Below are positions 1 to 5,429 of a stretch of 11,862 bases of DNA, in pieces. Positions within the stretch are counted from its first letter, which is position 1, and every line of letters begins with the position of its first letter. This stretch comes from Serpentinimonas sp. (GTDB lineage: Bacteria > Pseudomonadota > Gammaproteobacteria > Burkholderiales > Burkholderiaceae_C). The stretch lies in contig JALOSG010000068.1 in NCBI GenBank assembly GCA_025458665.1, positions 1 through 11,862 of the forward strand, written 5' to 3'. Under the pieces are notes generated by a model. It saw only the letters and a list, made by a program, of their open reading frames with translations, searched no databases and had not been told where the DNA came from. The position numbers were made by a program, and so were the translations under genes.

Positions 1-374
1 GCCCGGCAGGTTTCATGAAAGCCTGCGAAGCGGCCACCGCGCACTGGCCGGCGGGTACCGTGCACAGCGAGCATTTCAAAGCCCCGGAACCCGCGGCCAG
101 GGCCATGCCCGATGGTGCTTTCGAAGTCAGGCTGGCGCGCAAGGGCGTGACGCTGCAGGTGCAGCCGGAGCAAACCATCGTGCGCGCCATCGAACTGGCG
201 GGCCACCGTGTGCCTACTTCGTGCCTGTCCGGGCTGTGCGGTTCCTGCAAGGTGAACTACCTGGAGGGCGAGGTGGAACACAACGACTACATCCTGAGCG
301 ACGAAGAGAAAACCCGCTGCCTGACGGTGTGCGTCTCGCGTTCGCGCGGGCCTCTGCTGGTGCTGGACCTCTGA
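1..374 (+). CDS. PDR/VanB-family oxidoreductase, C-terminal part (2Fe-2S ferredoxin domain), truncated by window start
   Basis: This is the C-terminal end of a phthalate-dioxygenase-reductase-like protein. Such proteins pass electrons from NAD(P)H through flavin and a 2Fe-2S cluster to a Rieske oxygenase. The first full codon is at base 3 and the reading frame is open to the window edge. It begins PAGFMKA, matching the end of the CGPxGFM nucleotide-binding motif, so the ATG at 15 is internal. The characteristic HSEHF follows. The ferredoxin domain has Cys codons at 222, 237, 246 and 330 (CX4CX2CX27C), the usual ligand pattern. The FMN and most of the NAD domain lie outside the window. The partner oxygenase is not visible, so the substrate is unknown. 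A gap of 100 bases separates it from the next gene on the same strand. Confidence 0.9.
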   Translation, partial: PAGFMKACEAATAHWPAGTVHSEHFKAPEPAARAMPDGAFEVRLARKGVTLQVQPEQTIVRAIELAGHRVPTSCLSGLCGSCKVNYLEGEVEHNDYILSDEEKTRCLTVCVSRSRGPLLVLDL

Positions 375-474
375 GATTACCCGTCACCTACCTTGAGGTT
401 TCACCCAGTTCCGCGAACCACTGTTTTTCCGCACCATCTTTCCATCGTATTCCCTAGCCACCACGGAGCCCATC

Positions 475-1287
475 ATGCTCGACCGCGTCAAGAACCACTC
501 CATCTACCAACCTACACAACCCGGGCTGATCTTCCCCGAGATCCCCGAATTCGACTCCTTCGAGGCCGAGCGCCAGCACCGCAAAGAGCGCCTGGTGGCC
601 GCCTGCCGCGCCTTTGCGCTGGAGGGCTTTGACTACGGCTTTGCCGGCCACCTCACCATCCGCGACCCGGAGCACCCCGAGCTGTACTGGACCAACCCCA
701 TGTGCGTGCACTTTGCGCAGGTGAAGGTGTCCAACCTCATCCTGGCCGACCACAAGGGCCGCGTGGTGCAGGGCAGGCACGCCATCAACCGGGCTGGTTT
801 TGTGCTGCACGCCGCGGTGCACGAGGCCCACCCCGACATCATTTCCATGTGCCACGCGCACACCGTGTACGGCACCGCGTTTGCCGCGCTGGGCCGCCCG
901 CTGGAGCCTATTTCCCAGGACGCTGCGGCCTTCTTCGAGGACCATGTGGTCATCAAGGACGAAGCCGGGCAAGTGGCCGTGGAAGAGAGCGCTGGCCTGG
1001 CGGTGTGCGACTGGTTCAAGGGCGTGAAAGCCGCCATCCACCAGAACCACGGCCTGCTCACGGCCAGCCGCCACAGCATCGAGGCTGCCGCCTTCTGGTT
1101 CATTGCCCTGGAGCGTTGCTGCCGCCAGCAGTTGCTGGTGGAGGCCACCGGCCACAAGCCGGTGCATGTGCCGGCCGACAAGTCGCGCTACAGCCGCGAA
1201 CACGTGGGTTCGGAGTACATCGGCTGGCTGCACTTCCAGCCCATTTATGATCACATCGCCGCTACCCAGCCCGATATGTTCAACTGA
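475..1287 (+). CDS. Class II aldolase/adducin family protein
   Basis: This is a 270-residue metal-dependent aldolase-fold enzyme. The zinc-binding His pair is HAH at residues 127-129, and the third ligand is H192 in HQNHGLLT, so the metal site looks intact. The motif INRAGFVLHAAVHEAHPD before the His pair fits the adducin-like branch of the family rather than fuculose-1-phosphate aldolase. Members catalyse retro-aldol cleavage or decarboxylation; one characterised branch decarboxylates dihydroxyphthalate. The start at ATG 475 is supported by GGAG seven bases upstream. A reductase tail lies upstream, and a GntR regulator follows after only three bases, so the gene is probably in a catabolic operon with both. 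The specific reaction cannot be assigned from the sequence. It is a different subfamily from the OtnC-like gene at 9601. Confidence 0.88.
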   Translation: MLDRVKNHSIYQPTQPGLIFPEIPEFDSFEAERQHRKERLVAACRAFALEGFDYGFAGHLTIRDPEHPELYWTNPMCVHFAQVKVSNLILADHKGRVVQGRHAINRAGFVLHAAVHEAHPDIISMCHAHTVYGTAFAALGRPLEPISQDAAAFFEDHVVIKDEAGQVAVEESAGLAVCDWFKGVKAAIHQNHGLLTASRHSIEAAAFWFIALERCCRQQLLVEATGHKPVHVPADKSRYSREHVGSEYIGWLHFQPIYDHIAATQPDMFN

Positions 1288-1290
1288 GTC

Positions 1291-1974
1291 ATGAGCCTGA
1301 ACCTCGCCAAGATCCGCAGCCGCACCGACTATGTCGATGAGGTGTACAAAACCCTGCTCGATGCCATCAGCGATGGCACGCTGGCCCCGGGCGAGCGCAT
1401 CAAGCAGGAGGACTTGGCCGAGCAGCTCGATGTGTCCCGCTCTCCGGTGCTGCAGGCCCTGCGCCTGCTGAAGAAAGACGGCTTGCTGGAGGAAGCCCCG
1501 GGGCGCGGGCTGGTGGTGGCGTGGCTGGACCCGGAGCGCATGGGCCACCTGTACGCGGTGCGTGCCGCGCTCGATGCGCTGGCTGCGCGCCTGGCCGCCG
1601 AGCGCCGCGCTACCTTGCCGCGCGAACTGATTGAGCGCGGCCGGGCTGCCGCTGCCGGCACCGACGTGCGCGCCATGATCGAGGCCGACACCGCCTTCCA
1701 CCGCGCCATTTACGAGGCGTCGGGCAACCCCTTCGTCATCGAGAGCGCCATGATCCACTGGATCCATTTGCGCCGGGTCATGGGTGCGGTGTTGCAGCAC
1801 CGCAGCGGGCGCGCTTCCATCTGGGACGAGCACGAGGCCATTCTGGAGGCCATCCACCGCGGCGATGCCGATCTGGCGGCCCGGCTCTCGCAAGACCACG
1901 CAGCCGTGGCGCGCCAGACGCTGGTGGCCACCCTGGAAGAAACGCTGCGTGCGGTAAGACCCAAGGCGGCCTGA
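1291..1974 (+). CDS. GntR-family transcriptional regulator (FCD subfamily)
   Basis: A 227-residue regulator. An N-terminal winged helix-turn-helix spans roughly residues 14-75, with the recognition region EDLAEQLDVSRSPVLQALRLL at 40-60. A helical FCD effector domain follows, showing the typical FHRAIYEASGNPFV and a later HEAILEAIHRGDADLAARL segment that usually supply metal or ligand contacts. The ATG lies three bases after the stop of the class II aldolase gene and has no convincing ribosome-binding site, suggesting translational coupling. It therefore most likely controls that upstream gene cluster in response to a carboxylic acid; the effector is unknown. It converges on the gene at 1994-2566, with 19 bases between the stops. 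Confidence 0.92.
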   Translation: MSLNLAKIRSRTDYVDEVYKTLLDAISDGTLAPGERIKQEDLAEQLDVSRSPVLQALRLLKKDGLLEEAPGRGLVVAWLDPERMGHLYAVRAALDALAARLAAERRATLPRELIERGRAAAAGTDVRAMIEADTAFHRAIYEASGNPFVIESAMIHWIHLRRVMGAVLQHRSGRASIWDEHEAILEAIHRGDADLAARLSQDHAAVARQTLVATLEETLRAVRPKAA

Positions 1975-1993
1975 CGGCGCAGCCCTCGCTGGA

Positions 1994-2566
1994 TCAGAAA
2001 AGCCCGCCCACGTTGGCCAGCGTGGCTACGCCCAGCAGAGCAAACAGCGCGGCGGACAGCCTGTGCACCAGTGCCATGGAGATGCGCTTTGCAATCCAGT
2101 CGCCCGCGTACACCGCTGGTACGTTGGCCAGCATCATGCCCAGCGTGGTGCCTGCCACCACCATGAGGAAGTCGTTGTAGCGCGCCGCCAGAGCCACGGT
2201 GGCAATCTGCGTCTTGTCGCCCATTTCGGCAATGAAGAAGGCCACCAGCGTGGTGCCGAAAACGCCCAGCGTCAGGCGCTCGCCGGGTACGTCGTCGTCC
2301 ACCTTGTCGGGGATCAGCATCCAGGCGGCCATGGCCAGGAAAGACCCGCCAATGATCCAGCGCAGCCAGTCTGGCCCCAGGGCCTCGGCCACCCAGCTGC
2401 CCACGGCGCCGGCCAGTGCATGGTTGGCCAGCGTGGCCACCAGTATGCCCAGCACGATGGGCGTGGTCTTGCGAAAACGGGCCGCCAGCACCATGGCCAG
2501 CAGCTGGGTCTTGTCGCCCATTTCACCCAGCGCTACCGCGCCGGTCGATACGAGAAAGGCTTCCAG
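1994..2566 (-). CDS. TMEM165/GDT1 (UPF0016) family membrane protein, probable Mn2+ exporter, CTG start
   Basis: An integral inner-membrane protein of about 190 residues and six predicted hydrophobic helices, made of two homologous halves. Each half carries the family signature E-M-G-D-K-T-Q, at residues 15-21 and 114-120 counted from the proposed start. Family members exchange Mn2+ (or Ca2+) for protons, and bacterial ones protect against manganese excess. The family usually begins MEAFLVSTG. Here the matching codon is CTG at 2566, preceded by a perfect AAGGAG at 2579-2574 with seven bases between. There is no in-frame ATG upstream. The longer frame starting at TTG 2686 would add 40 residues that are Pro/Arg-rich and not membrane-like, and it lacks a ribosome-binding site. 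Family length also favours the CTG start. Confidence 0.87.
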   Translation of the reverse strand: MEAFLVSTGAVALGEMGDKTQLLAMVLAARFRKTTPIVLGILVATLANHALAGAVGSWVAEALGPDWLRWIIGGSFLAMAAWMLIPDKVDDDVPGERLTLGVFGTTLVAFFIAEMGDKTQIATVALAARYNDFLMVVAGTTLGMMLANVPAVYAGDWIAKRISMALVHRLSAALFALLGVATLANVGGLF

Positions 2567-2573
2567 GGGAACA

Positions 2574-2579
2574 CTCCTT
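2574..2579 (-). promoter_or_regulatory. Ribosome-binding site deciding the CTG start of the GDT1-like gene
   Basis: On the minus strand AAGGAG occupies 2579-2574, seven bases before CTG at 2566. It is the only strong Shine-Dalgarno match near the 5' end of the conserved protein, and it sits exactly where a start at the family's usual N-terminus requires it. Confidence 0.7.
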
Positions 2580-2602
2580 GGGTAAAGCGCTGCTGCAGGA
2601 CG

Positions 2603-2636
2603 CCGCAAAACGGGGCCGCAAAACGGGGCCGCAAAA
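2603..2636. repeat. 13-bp tandem repeat, about 2.6 copies
   Basis: The unit ccgcaaaacgggg occurs at 2603-2615 and 2616-2628, followed by a partial copy ccgcaaaa at 2629-2636, with no mismatches. It lies in the leader of the GDT1-like gene, between the nested hairpin and the ribosome-binding site. On the transcript strand it reads as repeated TTTTGCGG blocks separated by C runs. Confidence 0.85.
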
Positions 2637-2647
2637 GAACAGCCGCC

Positions 2648-2698
2648 GGGCAACGTCGCCACTCGGAGTGGCAATAGGGGTTGCAATTATCGTTGCCC
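2648..2698 (-). promoter_or_regulatory. Nested stem-loop in the leader between the flavoprotein gene and the GDT1-like gene
   Basis: On the minus strand an outer 8-bp perfect stem pairs GGGCAACG (2698-2691) with CGTTGCCC (2655-2648). It encloses a second perfect 5-bp stem, GCCAC (2672-2668) with GTGGC (2662-2658) and loop TCCGA, plus an 18-base unpaired stretch. It begins 13 bases after the flavoprotein stop. It could be a transcription terminator (only TTCTTTT follows, several bases later) or a regulatory leader for the exporter. The conserved yybP-ykoY manganese-riboswitch core was looked for and not seen. Confidence 0.5.
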
Positions 2699-2711
2699 CA
2701 GCGCGCTGAAC

Positions 2712-4160
2712 TTACAGCCGCCGCAGTCCCAGGGGGAGTGTCTTGTCAGGCTGGGTGTGTCTGGCAATATCCTGCAGCGCGGTATGCAGCATTTCCTCCA
2801 CCACCGGGTGGTAGAAGGGCAGCTCCAGCAGGCGGTGCGCGGTTTCGCCCCGCTGTATGGCCCAGGCCAGCAGGTGTGCCAGATGCTCCGCGCGCGCGCC
2901 CACCATGGCCCCACCCAGCAGGCGCCCGGTGCTGGCATCGGCGTAGACACGCAGCAGGCTGTCGGGCTCGTGCAGCACGCGGGCGCGGCCATTGCCGGCG
3001 CCGGTGCCCACGCCTATGCGCACCAGTTCGGGGTTCAGTTCGTCGAAGCGGGCGCCCACGCTGACCACGTCGGGGTCGGTGAAGGCGATGGCCAGCGGTA
3101 CCTTGCGCTGGAAGGCCTGCGCGGGTGCAGACTGGCCATGGGCGGAGGCCGCAGCGGCGGCGTTGTAGCCAGCTATGGCGCCCTCGTCCACCGCTTCGTG
3201 CATGAGCGGCCGGTCTCCATTGGCGTCTCCGGCAATGAACACGGGCGCGGTGCCCACCTGCATGGTGTGGCGGTTGAACACGGGCAGGCCGCGTTCGCTC
3301 ACGGGAAGCCCGGCCGCGGCAAGATCGAGGCTGTCGGTGTTGGGCCGGCGGCCCAGCGCCACCAGCAACAGGTCTACCTCGGCGCGGCGGCTGCCCGATA
3401 CCAGGGCTACGCCTTGCGCGGTGCGCTCCACCCGGGTGGCCTCCCCCAGCCACAGCACCATTTCCCTGCCAAACCTCTGTACCGCCAGGTCGGCCAGGGC
3501 GGGGTCGGTGATGCCGGCCACGTTTGGGGCCAGGTCGGCGCCAGTCACCTGCACGCCCAGCCGTGACAGTGCCAGCCCCATCTCCAGCCCGATGGCGCCC
3601 AGCCCCAGCACGCCGATGCGTGCGGGCAGCGTGGGAAGTTCGAACAGTTCGTCGGTGGTTACGGCGCGGTCGCGCACGGGTGCCAGCCAGTCGGGCAGGA
3701 CTGGGCGCGAGCCGTTGGCAATGACCACAGCACCCGGGCGTACCAGCGTGTTGGTGCCGGTGCGGTCGTGGGCCACTTGCAGCAGGCCCGGTGCCACGAA
3801 GCGTGCCGTGCCATCGTGGAACCGATCGCCCGCAGCCTCCAGTGCCTTGCGGGCTGCGTTGCCCGAGAAGGCGTCGCGCTGCTGGCGCAATGCGGCCCAA
3901 GTCTCGGCCAGGTCGATGCGCAACTGCGCGGCGCCTTGCCCACCTATGCGGGCGATGCCCTGCGCACTGGCCCATTGCGCGCCAGCGTGCAGCGCCACTT
4001 TGGAGGGCATGCAGCCGACGCGTGCGCAGGTGGTGCCCAGCGGGCCGTGGTCTATGAGTACGAAGGACTTGCGGGCGCGGCGCACTTCGCGCAAGGCGTA
4101 CAGGCCAGCCGTGCCAGCGCCGATGATGGCGACGTCGGGGGTGAGGGGTGAGGACTCCAT
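2712..4160 (-). CDS. Dihydrolipoamide dehydrogenase-like class I pyridine nucleotide-disulfide oxidoreductase
   Basis: A cytoplasmic flavoprotein of 482 residues. In order it shows: FAD dinucleotide-binding GAGTAG (14-19); redox-active disulfide C45/C50 in TTCARVGCMPSK; NAD(P)-binding GLGAIG (186-191); second FAD motif FIAGDANGDRPL; and a C-terminal dimerisation domain with the catalytic pair H451...E456 in HPVVEE. All catalytic elements of the lipoamide dehydrogenase/mercuric reductase/glutathione reductase superfamily are present. No E1 or E2 subunits of a 2-oxoacid dehydrogenase or glycine-cleavage genes are near, so it is probably not a dedicated E3. The disulfide motif GTTCARVGC differs from the usual GGTCLNVGC, and the C-terminal tail is Leu/Arg-rich. 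The start at ATG 4160 has no clear ribosome-binding site but agrees with the FAD-motif position. The electron acceptor is unknown. Confidence 0.87.
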   Translation of the reverse strand: MESSPLTPDVAIIGAGTAGLYALREVRRARKSFVLIDHGPLGTTCARVGCMPSKVALHAGAQWASAQGIARIGGQGAAQLRIDLAETWAALRQQRDAFSGNAARKALEAAGDRFHDGTARFVAPGLLQVAHDRTGTNTLVRPGAVVIANGSRPVLPDWLAPVRDRAVTTDELFELPTLPARIGVLGLGAIGLEMGLALSRLGVQVTGADLAPNVAGITDPALADLAVQRFGREMVLWLGEATRVERTAQGVALVSGSRRAEVDLLLVALGRRPNTDSLDLAAAGLPVSERGLPVFNRHTMQVGTAPVFIAGDANGDRPLMHEAVDEGAIAGYNAAAAASAHGQSAPAQAFQRKVPLAIAFTDPDVVSVGARFDELNPELVRIGVGTGAGNGRARVLHEPDSLLRVYADASTGRLLGGAMVGARAEHLAHLLAWAIQRGETAHRLLELPFYHPVVEEMLHTALQDIARHTQPDKTLPLGLRRL

Positions 4161-4196
4161 GGAGGCCCAGTGTGCCCTGCGCCCACAACGGCGTCA

Positions 4197-4210
4197 TTGA
4201 CGATAGTCAA
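4197..4210. promoter_or_regulatory. Short palindrome upstream of the flavoprotein gene
   Basis: TTGAC-GATA-GTCAA is a perfect 5-bp inverted repeat with a 4-base centre, 37 bases upstream of ATG 4160. It could be a small operator, or on the minus strand its TTGACT could serve as a -35 element. No good -10 was found at the right distance, so this stays tentative. Confidence 0.25.
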
Positions 4211-4212
4211 GG

Positions 4213-4246
4213 CAGGGCCAGATACCCGGGTTGGTATCCGACCCTG
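4213..4246 (-). terminator. 14-bp stem-loop downstream of the Bug-protein gene
   Basis: On the minus strand CAGGGTCGGATACC (4246-4233) pairs with GGTATCTGGCCCTG (4226-4213) over 14 bp with a 6-base loop, starting 17 bases after the stop of the solute-binding protein gene. The minus transcript forms all 14 pairs, two of them G-U. The plus transcript would have two C-A mismatches at the same positions, which suggests the minus strand is the functional one. There is no good U tract, only CCTT, so it may be a Rho-assisted terminator or a 3'-end stabiliser rather than a classical intrinsic terminator. Confidence 0.5.
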
Positions 4247-4262
4247 CATGCGGTCTGGCAAG

Positions 4263-5246
4263 TCAACCCAGGCTGATCTTGGCGAAGTCGGCCACGCGCT
4301 TCCACTTGGCAGCGTCGGCGGCCATGAATTCGCCCATGGCCCGTGCATCGAGGAAGCCCACGGTGGCACCGCGCCCGGCCATGGCATTGGCCACTTCGGG
4401 TACCGCCAGCACCTTCTGCAGCGACTGCTCCATGCGGGCAATCACTGCAGCGGGCGTGCCAGCGGGGGCGGCCACGCCATACCACGCGCTCACGTCGAAA
4501 CCTGCCACACCCAATTCGGCCAGCGTCGGCACGTCGGGCAGTGCCTTGCTGCGGGTGGTGGTGGTCACCGCCAGGGCCTTCACCGCGTTGCCTTGAATCT
4601 GCCCCAGCACCGAGGGCAGGTTCTCGAACATCATGTCCACCTCGCCGGCCATGAGCCCGGTCACAGCGGCTGCCGCACCCCGGTACGGGATGTGTGTGAT
4701 GAAGGTGCCCGTGCTGTTCTTGAACAGCTCCGCGCTCAGATGCAGCGAGGTGCCGTTGCCGTTGGAGGCGTAGTTCATGGTGCCCGGCGATGCCTTGGCG
4801 CGGGCCACGATGTCGGCCACGGAGTTGATGCCGCTCTTGGGGTTGACCAGCAGCACGTTGGGCACACGGCCCAGCAGGCCCACCGGCACGATCTGCTCAG
4901 GCTTGTAGGGCAGGGTCTTGTACAGCGCCGGGCTGATGGTGAGCGGCGGCGAAGCCATGAGCAAGGTGTAGCCGTCCGGGGTGGCACGGGTCACTTCGGC
5001 CGCACCCACGTTGCCGCCCGAGCCGGCACGGTTCTCCACCACCACCGGCTGGCCCAACTCCTGGGCCAGGATGGGGCTGATGAGGCGGGCCATGTTGTCG
5101 ATCAGGCCGCCCACCGGGAACGGCACCACGAGGCGCACGGGGCGCGAGGGCCAGTTCTGTGCGAAGGCGGCGAGCGGGGACAGGGCGGGCAGCGCAACCG
5201 CGGCGCTTCCCAGTAGCAGCGCCTGGCGGCGGGTGGTTCGGGTCAT
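4263..5246 (-). CDS. Bug/TctC family tripartite tricarboxylate transporter substrate-binding protein
   Basis: A 327-residue periplasmic solute-binding protein. Residues 1-29 form a signal peptide with a twin-arginine-like TRRQALLLG start and a likely cleavage after AFA (29/30). The mature protein shows Bug hallmarks: WPSRPVRLVVPFPVGG, then GGLIDNMAR with D50 where the ligand-coordinating Asp usually lies, ENRAGSGGNVGA and PDGYTLL. The family binds small carboxylic acids. No TctA or TctB membrane subunits are in the window, as is common for Burkholderiales Bug genes. It diverges from the hydrolase gene, and the intergenic region carries the same operator as the tetronate gntR operon. A C4 sugar acid or its precursor is therefore a reasonable ligand guess, by inference only. 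Confidence 0.93.
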   Translation of the reverse strand: MTRTTRRQALLLGSAAVALPALSPLAAFAQNWPSRPVRLVVPFPVGGLIDNMARLISPILAQELGQPVVVENRAGSGGNVGAAEVTRATPDGYTLLMASPPLTISPALYKTLPYKPEQIVPVGLLGRVPNVLLVNPKSGINSVADIVARAKASPGTMNYASNGNGTSLHLSAELFKNSTGTFITHIPYRGAAAAVTGLMAGEVDMMFENLPSVLGQIQGNAVKALAVTTTTRSKALPDVPTLAELGVAGFDVSAWYGVAAPAGTPAAVIARMEQSLQKVLAVPEVANAMAGRGATVGFLDARAMGEFMAADAAKWKRVADFAKISLG

Positions 5247-5429
5247 GGCAGTTCTCTTTCAGGGTTGATGCAGGGCCACCGGCCGGTGGGACACGGACTC
5301 GGTGGCTGTGTGAAAGTGGTATGGTTATCGTACAACTTTGGTGTATGGTTCTGCTTCGGGGTTTTCCCTTTGGTGTTCCCGGGTGCTTCGGTACAGTCCC
5401 TGCCCATTCACGTTTCGATAAGTCCGTCC
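5247..5429. promoter_or_regulatory. Divergent promoter region between the Bug gene and the hydrolase gene
   Basis: This 183-base non-coding stretch is locally more AT-rich than its surroundings. It holds the 21-bp operator at 5316-5336 and a direct repeat GTATGGTT at 5319-5326 and 5343-5350, 24 bases apart. On the minus strand TACGAT within the operator aligns with the possible -10 of the gntR promoter. On the plus strand TATGGT at 5344-5349 is a weak -10 candidate. No convincing -35 hexamer was found for either direction. Confidence 0.6.
5316..5336. promoter_or_regulatory. Putative GntR operator, copy 1 (GTKGTA-N9-KACAAC)
   Basis: GTGGTA (5316-5321), nine bases, then TACAAC (5331-5336) form an imperfect inverted repeat spanning two helical turns. 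Read on the minus strand, the segment AAGTTGTACGATAACC... matches the copy upstream of gntR at 18 of 23 positions. The site lies about 70 bases from the Bug start and 93 bases from the hydrolase start, suitable for controlling both. Confidence 0.65.

Noticed and set aside
505..520. ACACAAC near the class II aldolase start as a further GntR operator copy
   Set aside because: It is inside coding sequence and lacks the matching half-site at the required spacing.
454..1899. Long minus-strand open frame (481 codons) opposite the class II aldolase and GntR genes
   Set aside because: Antisense shadow of two clearly recognisable genes in GC-rich DNA; its product is Gly/His/Val-rich with no family resemblance.
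2567..2686. TTG-initiated 40-residue N-terminal extension of the GDT1-like protein
   Set aside because: No ribosome-binding site at TTG 2686, unlike family N-termini, and it spans the tandem repeat and part of the hairpin.
2567..2711. yybP-ykoY manganese riboswitch upstream of the GDT1-like gene
   Set aside because: The conserved GGGGAGTA-type core was looked for on the transcript strand and is absent, although the leader is structured.
2746..4197. 483-codon minus-strand frame overlapping the flavoprotein gene in another frame
   Set aside because: Arg/Pro/Gly-rich translation typical of an out-of-frame shadow; the flavoprotein frame has all expected motifs.
5265..5429. Upstream extension of the hydrolase giving an N-terminal hydrophobic, membrane-like segment
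   Set aside because: The extension runs through the operator and divergent promoter, lacks a good ribosome-binding site and does not resemble a signal peptide with a cleavage site; it is best read as chance coding of non-coding DNA.
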